Source: an uncultured Methylococcaceae bacterium (GTDB taxonomy: Bacteria > Pseudomonadota > Gammaproteobacteria > Methylococcales > Methylomonadaceae). Taken from it: a DNA stretch of 9,965 bases. Each line of letters starts with the position of its first letter. Within the stretch, counting starts at the first letter, position 1. The DNA is taken from the NCBI GenBank assembly GCA_903839795.1, contig CAIMDR010000289.1, positions 1-9,965 on the forward strand, given 5' to 3'. Shown in pieces: positions 1-6,190 of the stretch. Made by a program: the position numbers and the translations under genes. A model generated the notes under the pieces. That model searched no databases. It was not told the DNA's origin and was given only the letters and a program-made list of their open reading frames with translations.

Positions 1-104
1 GTGCCGCAGAAAAAGTCGCCATACTCAGAGAATTAGGCGTTATTATTTGCCCCACACCGGCAGCCATGGGCGAGACAGTGGCAGCCGTGCTTGCCAAAAT
101 GTAA
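1..104 (+). CDS. sucD: Succinyl-CoA ligase alpha-type subunit, C-terminal end (partial)
   Basis: Only the last 33 codons are present, read in frame from base 3 to the TAA at 102-104; the gene begins outside the window. The tail AAEKVAILRELGV, then CPTPAAMGE and VAAVLAKM, fits the end of the alpha subunit of succinyl-CoA synthetase. In that family a glycine-rich segment leads into a helix carrying K-x-x-x-L, a Gly-Val turn and a closing TPAxMGE helix. The enzyme interconverts succinyl-CoA and succinate in the TCA cycle. The small subunit of malate-CoA ligase (MtkB) of serine-cycle methylotrophs belongs to the same family and cannot be excluded from this fragment. The catalytic histidine lies upstream of the window. 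The gene is convergent with the cinA-like gene. Confidence 0.65.
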   Translation, partial: AAEKVAILRELGVIICPTPAAMGETVAAVLAKM

Positions 105-146
105 ATAAATTTGACGTTTTCCGTTGCAATCGGGCATTTTCTTATC

Positions 147-218
147 GTAGGGGACGGCTTTGCGCCTGCCCTTTGATGTCGCGATGTTGTCAGGGCAACC
201 GCAAGGGATTGCCCCTAC
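147..218. repeat. Imperfect inverted repeat with GTAGGGG ends
   Basis: GTAGGGG at 147-153 faces CCCCTAC at 212-218. The arms continue imperfectly inward (CTTTGCGCCTGCCC against GGGCAACCGCAAGG). The element lies in the gap between the convergent sucD-like and cinA-like genes. It looks like one copy of an interspersed palindromic repeat and may help end transcription from either side, although neither side has a clean T-run. Nothing else is recognisable in 105-260 except a weak AAAAG/CTTTT stem just before 261. Confidence 0.5.
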
Positions 219-260
219 AACACGGTAATGGATACCTAAAAGTAACCGCTTTTTAATATG

Positions 261-1481
261 TTAATCACTGATGGCTTTGTCTTGCAAATAACGCCGTAAT
301 AAATCCAAAGCCAATAATGCGGCCTGATTTTGCTTGCGTTTGATCGGGCCGGCTATTGAATGAGTCGCTTGCTGAAAGGTGTCACCCGCCAACAAAATGT
401 TATAAACAACAATGGACTGATCTTTGTTGTGCAAGGTTTGATTGTCGCCCGCATAAAGTTGAACGAGAACGTAATCAGCGCCACCGGCTTTTTGTAGATC
501 GACTGCAAGGGCTTTGGCGGCTGTTATTAAGCTTTCTGTATCAATTTTTGTACCTAATCTGGCCGTGGCTTGTTGATAGCTTGCGCTAAGTAACCACTCC
601 AAACCAATGCACTTGGCTGCCAGCAGGCCATGGCTAGCCGTTTCTACGATGGCTAGCGTGTGCTTTCTTGCCGTCATCAGTTTATCAATTTCAAAAATCA
701 GATCGCCAACTGTTTCACCCAGGCCCTCAATAGCAAATACATAATCTCCCAAGGGTTCGGCAAGTCGGGCGACTAAAGCCGTCATTGCCGATTGTGAATA
801 AGCAAAGGGAAACAATAGCTTGGTTTGCACGTCGTCTGTTCCGGCACGAAAACCTAACTGTACCTCGGCAGGTATTTCAATTGAATGGATGCGTTCCTGA
901 ATGACCGACTCACCCAAGCCGAAGGTTTTGATGGAAACCAATTGCCCCGGCTGTAATAAAAAACGGGTCGGCAGGGTGGGCAAGATGCTTTCTTGAAATA
1001 AATTCATCATTTCCATCGGTACGCCCGGTAAAAAGGCAAACCAGCAACGTCCGTAATGCAGGGAAAATCCCGGTGCAGTGCCCCAATCATTTTTGATAAG
1101 CTCAGCACCTTGAGGCAGCATCGCCTGCTTTCGGTTTGAGGCGGGCATGATTCTGTTTCTGTTTACAAAAAAACGACTGATTTGTTCAAAAGCAATAGCG
1201 TCAAATTGCAGAGGTAGATTAAAAGCACGTGCAACGGCTTCGGCGGTTAAATCATCACTGGTAGGCCCCAGACCACCGGTACAAATACAACAATCGGCTC
1301 GCTGTGCTATGTCTTGTAGCAACACGATCAGGTCATCCAGTTTATCGCCTACGGCAGTATGTCGTGTTACCGTAAAGCCGCAAGCAACGGCTTGTTGTGA
1401 TAGCCAGGCGGCATTAGTATCCACGGTTTGGCCGGTGACAATTTCTTCGCCTTGAGAGAAGATTTCCAGGGTTGGATTCAT
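261..1481 (-). CDS. cinA: CinA-like protein with intact MoCF domain and degenerate amidase domain
   Basis: This 406-residue protein has the two-domain CinA layout. The N-terminal MoCF/COG1058 half is well preserved: GEEIVTGQTVDTNAAWL (11-27), CTGGLGPTSDD (67-77), GTAPG (134-138), FLPGVPMEM (150-158) and FGLGES (187-191). That domain is linked to ADP-ribose/CoA pyrophosphatase activity in studied members. The C-terminal half should be an NMN deamidase (PncC-like) with an AESCTGG active-site loop and a VTGIAGP-type motif. Here the loop reads IVETASHG (278-285) and the second motif is not recognisable (around 335-380), so amidase activity is doubtful. The length is near the family norm, so this is divergence rather than truncation. 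The ATG overlaps the stop of the upstream permease (ATGA, 1478-1481), implying translational coupling. The role in pyridine nucleotide recycling is inferred from the family. Confidence 0.85.
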   Translation of the reverse strand: MNPTLEIFSQGEEIVTGQTVDTNAAWLSQQAVACGFTVTRHTAVGDKLDDLIVLLQDIAQRADCCICTGGLGPTSDDLTAEAVARAFNLPLQFDAIAFEQISRFFVNRNRIMPASNRKQAMLPQGAELIKNDWGTAPGFSLHYGRCWFAFLPGVPMEMMNLFQESILPTLPTRFLLQPGQLVSIKTFGLGESVIQERIHSIEIPAEVQLGFRAGTDDVQTKLLFPFAYSQSAMTALVARLAEPLGDYVFAIEGLGETVGDLIFEIDKLMTARKHTLAIVETASHGLLAAKCIGLEWLLSASYQQATARLGTKIDTESLITAAKALAVDLQKAGGADYVLVQLYAGDNQTLHNKDQSIVVYNILLAGDTFQQATHSIAGPIKRKQNQAALLALDLLRRYLQDKAISD

Positions 1482-2410
1482 TTTAAAAACTCATTGATTA
1501 GTACGCTATGCCAAAACGGCAAGGTCAGTAAACTCAGTGCAGTGGTTACGGTAACGGTCATGGCATAAAACGCGCTGTCCAGTCGATACCGATCACAAAA
1601 AACCACGCCCAGAACCATGCTCGGCATTGCCATATCCAGCACGGCGGCCGCTTTGTATTTGCCTTCCAAGGGTAAATAACTCACCAGAGCAATGGCGAAG
1701 ACAGGCATTAACAACATTTTTATTACAATAACGGGCATAACATAAGGCAAGTTTCGAGCAACGATGGCTTTCCAGTTTAAGGCCAGCCCCAAGGAAAACA
1801 GCATTAAGGGTACGACCGCCGCCGATAATTTTTGCAATACGCCGAGTAACCAGGCCGGAGCAATCAGTCCGTTAAGATTTAAAATGACGGCAATGGCTGC
1901 CGCCCAAAAGGGCGGTGCATTAAGAAAGGACAATGCTGACTTTGGATTTTCTGCGGTATCTTCACCGTAATAGCGCGAGACTATAATGCCCAGAGTAAAC
2001 AGGACGGGGGCGGTTGCAAACAGATCCATTTGGATAACCACCGAGCGTGACCAACTCCCAAAAGCTTGTTCTAAAACAGGTAAGCCCAGATACGTCACAT
2101 TAGGGAAGGCGGCGGCCAATATTAATGCACCCAAACGTTTATGTTCAAATTTAAAAAGTGTCCCGATCATCCAGCTACACAGCATGGCAAAGATAATGCT
2201 GCTTATACCCAATAGCGCATAGTGAAAAGATTGCACACCGATATCAGCTGTCCATAATACTTCCAAGACCATGGCTGGCAAGAGTAAATAATAGACAAAA
2301 GTCGTTAACACATGCCGGACATGTTCTGCGGTTAGACCGGCTGGTTTAAGGATTCTCCAGCCAACTCCGCAAGCCATTAGCAGGGTCATTTGAATCAAGG
2401 TTGAGTTCAT
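1478..2410 (-). CDS. AEC-family (auxin efflux carrier-like) transporter
   Basis: A 310-residue, strongly hydrophobic protein with about ten predicted membrane helices, roughly at 3-18, 33-53, 63-84, 95-115, 125-145, 166-187, 195-211, 222-245, 252-271 and 283-305. Two features mark the AEC/PIN-like fold: the broken-helix motif FPNVTYLGLPVL (102-113) in the first half, and LDMAMPSMVLGVVF (258-271) at the matching place in the second half. Bacterial members are mostly annotated as malate, malonate or other carboxylate carriers; the substrate cannot be read from the sequence. The length fits the family. It is the first gene of a minus-strand unit with the cinA-like gene (4-base overlap) and is divergent from the rhodanese gene across a gap of about 180 bp. 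No clear Shine-Dalgarno sequence precedes the ATG. Confidence 0.88.
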   Translation of the reverse strand: MNSTLIQMTLLMACGVGWRILKPAGLTAEHVRHVLTTFVYYLLLPAMVLEVLWTADIGVQSFHYALLGISSIIFAMLCSWMIGTLFKFEHKRLGALILAAAFPNVTYLGLPVLEQAFGSWSRSVVIQMDLFATAPVLFTLGIIVSRYYGEDTAENPKSALSFLNAPPFWAAAIAVILNLNGLIAPAWLLGVLQKLSAAVVPLMLFSLGLALNWKAIVARNLPYVMPVIVIKMLLMPVFAIALVSYLPLEGKYKAAAVLDMAMPSMVLGVVFCDRYRLDSAFYAMTVTVTTALSLLTLPFWHSVLINEFLK

Positions 2411-2577
2411 AATCGAAGGATATTGTTGCTATGGGTAATATTAACATTCACTGTTAAAACAAGTTCCGGTAACATATACCGTAATAAGCCAGCGTGCGGC
2501 GTTGTCTTTGTCATAAAATCCGCGTTAAAAGGATGACAGATCATATCACTTTTGTACACGGGTTCGGTTCATTATTC

Positions 2578-2582
2578 AGGAG
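2578..2582 (+). promoter_or_regulatory. Ribosome binding site fixing the rhodanese start
   Basis: AGGAG lies 7 bases before the ATG at 2590. The longer open frame beginning at 2494 has no comparable site, and starting there would bury the signal peptide behind 32 polar residues. The start at 2590 is therefore preferred. Confidence 0.8.
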
Positions 2583-2589
2583 CTATTGT

Positions 2590-2985
2590 ATGTGTTTATT
2601 TGTAAAGTATTTCCGGTTAAGTTTTATAATTTTATTAATGGGCTACGGTAATGCCCAGGCAGAAATCGGTTCAATTGAATCAATCTCTCCCAAAGAAGCT
2701 TCTGCAATGTCCACAGAACAAAAAGCTGTTATTATCGATGTTCGGGAAGACAGTGAATGGAATGAACAACATATTGCAGGCGCAATTCACATTCCGTTAG
2801 GTCAATTAAATGACCGTTTATCAGAACTCAAACAATACAAAGACAGTCCCGTGATAACACAATGCAAATCTGGCGGACGTTCTGCAAAAGCTTTTGATGT
2901 GTTAAAGACGGCAGGATTTTCCAAAGTTTATAACATGGACGGTGGAATAATCGCTTGGGATAAAGCCGGATTAAAAACACAGTAA
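2590..2985 (+). CDS. Exported single-domain rhodanese
   Basis: A 131-residue protein counted from the ATG at 2590. Residues 1-24 form a signal peptide: Lys6 and Arg9, a hydrophobic run LSFIILLMGYG, then NAQA followed by E, a good signal-peptidase I site. The mature part is one rhodanese domain with IIDVRE (48-53), W57, HIAGAIHIPL (61-70) and the active-site loop CKSGGRS (92-98). C92 is the sulfur-carrying cysteine, and GGIIAWDKAGL (118-128) is the usual closing segment. Such proteins transfer sulfane sulfur or detoxify sulfide or cyanide. An exported copy would act in the periplasm, but its acceptor is unknown. It appears to be a single-gene unit, with a stem-loop over its stop codon. Confidence 0.9.
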   Translation: MCLFVKYFRLSFIILLMGYGNAQAEIGSIESISPKEASAMSTEQKAVIIDVREDSEWNEQHIAGAIHIPLGQLNDRLSELKQYKDSPVITQCKSGGRSAKAFDVLKTAGFSKVYNMDGGIIAWDKAGLKTQ

Positions 2986-3000
2986 TCCGTCCGGCTTTAT
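2960..3000 (+). terminator. Stem-loop spanning the rhodanese stop codon
   Basis: ATAAAGCCGGA (2960-2970) is exactly complementary to TCCGGCTTTAT (2990-3000), with a 19-base loop containing the stop codon. No T-run follows, so it is at best a weak terminator; it could instead protect the 3' end of the mRNA. Confidence 0.4.
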
Positions 3001-3028
3001 AAATACACAGAAAATATTAACCTGAGGC

Positions 3029-3053
3029 GTGACGGGGTTTGCAACCCCGTCAC
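3029..3053. repeat. Perfect hairpin repeat GTGACGGGGTT / AACCCCGTCAC
   Basis: Two 11-base arms (3029-3039 and 3043-3053) are separated by TGC. The core is shared with a second hairpin at 3091-3111, so this is one of a local pair of related palindromic repeats in the rhodanese-pyrF gap. Confidence 0.8.
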
Positions 3054-3090
3054 TCACGTTTGAAAGCTATCGAAGCCTTTAAACGTTTCA

Positions 3091-3111
3091 GTCGGGGTTG
3101 CAAACCCCGAC
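3091..3111. repeat. Perfect hairpin repeat GTCGGGGTT / AACCCCGAC
   Basis: Nine-base arms (3091-3099 and 3103-3111) flank GCA. It is the sister of the hairpin at 3029-3053. Between the two lies an imperfect palindrome with ACGTTT/AAACGT ends (about 3057-3088), so the whole of 3029-3111 is one compound palindromic element. Confidence 0.8.
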
Positions 3112-3121
3112 CGGCATCGAG

Positions 3122-3160
3122 CCTTTAACCTTTCGCCTTGAACCTTAACAGCTTAAACCT
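3122..3160 (+). repeat. Degenerate heptamer array abutting the pyrF start
   Basis: Reading in sevens from 3122 gives CCTTTAA, CCTTTCG, CCTTGAA, CCTTAAC, AGCTTAA, then ACCT directly before the ATG at 3161. The units match those of the array at 4021-4062. The array occupies the place where a Shine-Dalgarno sequence would be, and none is visible. Confidence 0.6.
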
Positions 3161-3886
3161 ATGACCTTTATATCAACCAAACCCATTCCCGTTCGTGAGC
3201 GCTTGATTATGGCGCTGGACGTTGCCAGTATTCCTGAAGCGCAGGCTTTAGTCGAAGAACTCGGCGATTCAGTGATCTTTTATAAAGTCGGCATGGAGCT
3301 GTTTATGTCAGGTGATTATTTTGGTTTTATTGAATGGCTAAAGCTGCAAAATAAAAAAGTGTTTGTTGATCTGAAGTTTTTTGATGTTCCGGCCACCGTG
3401 GGTCGAGCTATCAAGGCCTTAAGTAGTAAAGGCGTTGATCTGGCTACCATCCATGGCAACGATGCCATTATGGAGGCCGCCGCTAAAGAAAAAGGTGATC
3501 TTAAAGTGCTGGCCGTGACAGCCTTAACCAGTTTGGATCGTGGTGATCTTGATGATCTTGGGTTTAAATGTGATGTCCGTGAACTGGTATTGTCCCGCGC
3601 CAAACGCGCCTTGCAAATAGGCTGTGACGGCATTGTTTCATCAGGACTGGAAGTCGCTATGCTCAGGGAGCAATTGGATAATAAGCTGTTGGTTATTACA
3701 CCGGGTATCAGGCCGGTAGATAACCGCGAAGATGACGATCAAAAGCGCGTGGTGAGTGTAGAAACGGCTTTTCAAAATGGGGCGGATTATATTGTCGTCG
3801 GTCGGCCGATTCGTGATGCTGAAAATCGCAGGGCGATGGCAGAGAAAATTCAGGGTCAGATTCTTGCGCAATTTACAAATCTTTAA
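3161..3886 (+). CDS. pyrF: Orotidine 5'-phosphate decarboxylase
   Basis: A 241-residue protein that catalyses the last step of de novo UMP synthesis (OMP to UMP plus CO2) as a cytoplasmic TIM-barrel dimer. Visible family residues are: the substrate-binding Asp of ALDV (D20); FYKVG with K42; the catalytic D-x-K-x-x-D array in DLKFFDVPATV (D70, K72, D75); ITPGIRP (179-185); and VVGRPIRDA (212-220) with the phosphate-binding arginine R215. The usual His of DLKFHD is Phe here, a variation outside the catalytic Asp-Lys-Asp set. The length is normal for bacterial PyrF. The ATG at 3161 gives the usual distance to the ERLIMALDV motif; the next in-frame ATG would remove it. No Shine-Dalgarno sequence is visible, only the heptamer array. 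It appears to be transcribed alone. Confidence 0.96.
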   Translation: MTFISTKPIPVRERLIMALDVASIPEAQALVEELGDSVIFYKVGMELFMSGDYFGFIEWLKLQNKKVFVDLKFFDVPATVGRAIKALSSKGVDLATIHGNDAIMEAAAKEKGDLKVLAVTALTSLDRGDLDDLGFKCDVRELVLSRAKRALQIGCDGIVSSGLEVAMLREQLDNKLLVITPGIRPVDNREDDDQKRVVSVETAFQNGADYIVVGRPIRDAENRRAMAEKIQGQILAQFTNL

Positions 3887-3893
3887 CGGGTTA

Positions 3894-3993
3894 GGAACGA
3901 GCATGAAATAACTTGACCCTTTATATCCCCTCACCCCAGCCCTCTCCCAGAGGGAGAGGGAGCAAGATGCCTAAGTTATTTCATGCGCATTCC
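3894..3993. repeat. 100-bp composite inverted repeat (MITE-like)
   Basis: Outer 21-base arms at 3894-3914 and 3973-3993 pair with two mismatches; the shared core is GCATGAAATAACTT. Inside is a perfect GC-rich hairpin, CCCTCTCCC (3940-3948) / GGGAGAGGG (3952-3960) with loop AGA. The element begins 7 bases after the pyrF stop codon. No clear target duplication is seen at its ends. It may act as a transcription barrier between pyrF and the next unit. Confidence 0.75.
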
Positions 3994-4020
3994 TTGGTTT
4001 AAGGTATAAGGCGCACCCAC

Positions 4021-4062
4021 TTTTGCCTTTTGCCTTGAACCTTGAACCTTGAACCTTGAACC
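4021..4062 (+). repeat. In-phase heptamer tandem array (TTTTGCC)2(TTGAACC)4
   Basis: Six contiguous 7-bp units: two TTTTGCC followed by four identical TTGAACC. The array ends 7 bases before the ATG at 4070. It resembles the short tandem repeat arrays known from cyanobacteria, and related units precede pyrF. The array replaces any recognisable Shine-Dalgarno sequence. Confidence 0.85.
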
Positions 4063-4069
4063 TGTATTT

Positions 4070-4804
4070 ATGCCCTTTGATCCCGCTTTTACGTCCTCTT
4101 ACCTGGTCGCTTTTATCATGGGCTTATTTAGCAGTATGCACTGCATAGGCATGTGCGGCTCTATCATTGGCACCTTAACGTTAAGTTTAAGTCCGGACAT
4201 ACGAAATAATAAAAAACGCTTATTGCCGTTTGTATTTAATTATAACTTTGGCCGGATTACCAGCTACACTATTGCCGGTGCCTTAGCAGGATTTATTGAG
4301 GCTTTATTAACCCTGCCCTTGGGTGAAACTCACGGACATCGAGTGCTGCAATTACTTTCAGCGGCGATTATGGCAAGTGCAGGGCTTTATATAGCCGGCT
4401 GGTTTCCCCGTTTTGCGTATATTGAAAAAGCGGGAAGGCCTATTTGGAAAAAATTAGAACCTTATGGACGGAAACTTATCCCCGTAAAAAACCACACCCA
4501 AGCTTATCTTTTTGGAATGGTCTGGGGTTGGTTGCCTTGTGGGCTGGTTTATGCCGCTTTAGCTTTGTCTGCTACCACGGGTGATGCCAGTCAAAGCGCC
4601 TTGACCATGCTGGCTTTTGGCTTGGGCACTTTGCCAGCCGTCATGGGAGTCGGTATAATGACAAACATTTTGACCAGGCTATCCAGAATGCAGCGTTTCA
4701 AACAGGCTATCGGCCTGTTTATGATAGCTCTGGCACTGTTAGCGGTTGTGCCATGGCTTAATCCAATGGCGTTTACAGCCACCACACACTCAGCAAACCA
4801 TTAA
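4070..4804 (+). CDS. UreH_2/SafE-like polytopic membrane protein (COG2836 type)
   Basis: A 244-residue membrane protein with about six hydrophobic helices, at roughly 10-38, 63-83, 93-111, 147-168, 176-200 and 212-230. The first helix carries MGLFSSMHCIGMCGSI (18-33) with a C-x3-C pair (C25, C29). NYNFGRITSYTIAGALAG (57-74) and WGWLPCGLVYAAL (152-164, C157) follow. These are marks of the UreH_2 family, related to the CcdA/DsbD membrane fold and often annotated as sulfite exporter TauE/SafE or as a cytochrome-oxidase-associated protein. A role in metal or thiol transfer across the inner membrane is inferred, not shown. The ATG at 4070 is preferred over an in-frame TTG at 4049, which lies inside the heptamer repeats and would add seven repeat-coded residues. 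It is probably co-transcribed with the sigma-54 activator 11 bases downstream. Confidence 0.85.
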   Translation: MPFDPAFTSSYLVAFIMGLFSSMHCIGMCGSIIGTLTLSLSPDIRNNKKRLLPFVFNYNFGRITSYTIAGALAGFIEALLTLPLGETHGHRVLQLLSAAIMASAGLYIAGWFPRFAYIEKAGRPIWKKLEPYGRKLIPVKNHTQAYLFGMVWGWLPCGLVYAALALSATTGDASQSALTMLAFGLGTLPAVMGVGIMTNILTRLSRMQRFKQAIGLFMIALALLAVVPWLNPMAFTATTHSANH

Positions 4805-4815
4805 CAGAGGCTATT

Positions 4816-5778
4816 ATGGGGCATTTTAAATCGATCATTGGCAAATCCCCCGCATTGGATTCCTTGATTCGTAGCGCCAGAATGGTTGCGGCGACTGATG
4901 TCACGGTATTGCTTAAGGGAGAAACCGGTACGGGCAAGGAAGTGTTTGCCAATGCCATTCAAAAAGAAAGCGCCCGCGCTGACAAAGTATTTATTTCCCT
5001 GAACTGCGCAGCCTTACCCGAAAGTCTCATTGAATCAGAATTGTTTGGTCATAAAAAGGGCTCGTTTACAGGCGCAACCGGTAATACTACCGGGCTTTTT
5101 CAGGCGGCTAATGGGGGTACGTTGTTTCTTGATGAAATAAATTCTCTGCCCGTGTCAATTCAGGCAAAATTATTACGCTTCCTGGAGTCTGGAGAGTGTC
5201 TTGCCGTCGGTGATATTAAACCTTATAACGTTGATGTGCGCATTATTGCAGCGACAAACTCAGATTTGAACAAGCAGGTTGCAGCGGGGCAATTTAGACG
5301 GGATTTATATTACCGGCTTGATGTAGTGCCTTTAGAGCTGCCGCCATTGGCAGAGCGAACTGAAGACATAGAGCATCTCATTATGCACTTTTTGGTTATG
5401 ATGGCAGAAACCCATTCACTGGAAGCACCCGTAATCAGTAAGCAAGCCTTAAAGGTTCTTAAAGATTACGCGTGGCCAGGTAATATTCGTGAATTACGCA
5501 ACCTGTGTGAAAGACTCAGTGTTTTATTGGCCGGTCAAACCATAGAGCCGGAAAATCTCCCGCGTGAATTTGTTACCTACAGCAGTATGCCTAAAGCGGG
5601 GGCATTCACCTTGCCTGAAAGAGGTGTTCATCTGGAATCTTTAGAAGCTGACTTGATTCATCAAGCGCTCAGTCGCACTAAAGGTAATCGCAGTAAAACC
5701 GCAAAATTATTGGGTCTTACCCGGGATACGTTGCTTTACCGTATGCAAAAACACGGATTTACAACATCACCCCATTAG
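4816..5778 (+). CDS. Sigma-54 enhancer-binding activator lacking a sensory domain
   Basis: A 320-residue bacterial enhancer-binding protein. The AAA+ domain starts almost at residue 1: IIGKSPALDSLI (7-18), Walker A GETGTGKE (35-42), a GAFTGA loop in the form GSFTGA (82-87) that contacts sigma-54, Walker B GGTLFLDE (100-107), sensor I ATNSD (146-150), arginine fingers in RRDLYYRLDV (161-170) and sensor II WPGNIRELRN (220-229). A Fis-type helix-turn-helix closes the protein (NRSKTAKLLGLTRDTLLYRM, 291-310). All catalytic residues are present, so it should activate sigma-54 promoters by ATP hydrolysis. There is no receiver, GAF or PAS domain, so control must come from a partner protein or from expression level, as with PspF. 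AGAGG (4806-4810) is a good ribosome site. Its targets are unknown. Confidence 0.95.
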   Translation: MGHFKSIIGKSPALDSLIRSARMVAATDVTVLLKGETGTGKEVFANAIQKESARADKVFISLNCAALPESLIESELFGHKKGSFTGATGNTTGLFQAANGGTLFLDEINSLPVSIQAKLLRFLESGECLAVGDIKPYNVDVRIIAATNSDLNKQVAAGQFRRDLYYRLDVVPLELPPLAERTEDIEHLIMHFLVMMAETHSLEAPVISKQALKVLKDYAWPGNIRELRNLCERLSVLLAGQTIEPENLPREFVTYSSMPKAGAFTLPERGVHLESLEADLIHQALSRTKGNRSKTAKLLGLTRDTLLYRMQKHGFTTSPH

Positions 5779-5869
5779 GCAACCCGCAATAAACAACCTC
5801 CATCCTATCGTTCCCACGCACCGGCATCACTGCCCACAGTTAAGAAAAAGCTCCCTCTCTTGTCGTAGT

Positions 5870-5999
5870 TATTCACCTCCCCCTTTGAAAAAGGGGGATT
5901 GAGGGGGGATTTATCTAATAAAATCTCCCCTAACCCCTCTTTTTTAAAGAGGGGTTAGTTGCCCACTTGCATTGCTCCCCCCTTTTTCAAAGGTGAATA
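5870..5999. repeat. Compound inverted-repeat element with TATTCACC/GGTGAATA ends
   Basis: TATTCACC (5870-5877) faces GGTGAATA (5992-5999). The arms continue with TTTGAAAAAGGGGG against CCCCCTTTTTCAAA, the left arm carrying a six-base insertion. Inside are two strong hairpins: CCCCCTTT/AAAGGGGG (5879-5886/5890-5897) and a 13-base perfect stem CTAACCCCTCTTT/AAAGAGGGGTTAG (5930-5942/5946-5958). It probably acts as a bidirectional barrier between the convergent sigma-54 activator and restriction-modification genes. Confidence 0.75.
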
Positions 6000-6000
6000 C

Positions 6001-6120
6001 CAATGTCGTTAAGTTAAGCGTAAGTTATTTAAAAAACTGGAGTGCAATCGCTTCAGCTATTGCCTGCACAACAGCTAAAGCGGTTTTACTCCAGTTGTAT
6101 GCTTAACTTAACGCCATTGG
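6001..6120. mobile_element. 120-bp MITE-like palindrome flanked by a 9-bp target duplication
   Basis: Terminal arms at 6001-6022 and 6098-6119 pair over 22 bases with two mismatches; the shared core is CGTTAAGTTAAGC. Inner paired blocks are ACTGGAGT/ACTCCAGT (6036-6043/6088-6095) and CGCTTCAGCT/AGCTAAAGCG (6049-6058/6073-6082, one mismatch). GGTGAATAC occurs directly on both sides (5992-6000 and 6121-6129), as expected of a target-site duplication. There is no coding capacity, so movement would have to be driven by a transposase encoded elsewhere. The parent insertion-sequence family is not identified. Confidence 0.8.
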
Positions 6121-6190
6121 GGTGAATACTTACTTTTTGTTTGTCCCGGCTAAAGTGGGTAGCCGAAAAATGCGCTTCTCACGGCTAATA

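Larger units (their letters stand above)
5779..6190. other. Gene-free stretch made of nested palindromic elements
   Basis: No credible coding sequence lies here. From left to right it holds: about 90 bp of plain sequence, including TATCGTTCCCACGCA (5806-5820), which looks like a stub of another interspersed repeat; the compound element at 5870-5999; the MITE-like palindrome at 6001-6120 with flanking 9-bp direct repeats; and a small hairpin CGGCTA/TAGCCG (6147-6152/6160-6165) just past the end of the minus-strand restriction-modification gene. The stretch separates two convergent genes. Confidence 0.75.

Noticed and set aside
2467..2481. Small palindrome CGGTA/TACCG as an operator between divergent genes
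   Set aside because: Five-base arms are too short to separate from chance without a conserved counterpart.
2494..2589. Longer rhodanese reading frame starting at 2494
   Set aside because: It has no ribosome site and would place 32 residues before a clear signal peptide. The ATG at 2590 has AGGAG at the right distance.
4049..4069. TTG start giving an extended UreH_2-type protein
   Set aside because: The codons lie inside the heptamer repeat array and encode repeat-derived residues. The ATG at 4070 gives the normal family N-terminus.
6147..6165. CGGCTA/TAGCCG hairpin as terminator of the minus-strand gene
   Set aside because: In the minus-strand direction no T-run follows the stem; the A/T run lies on the wrong side.
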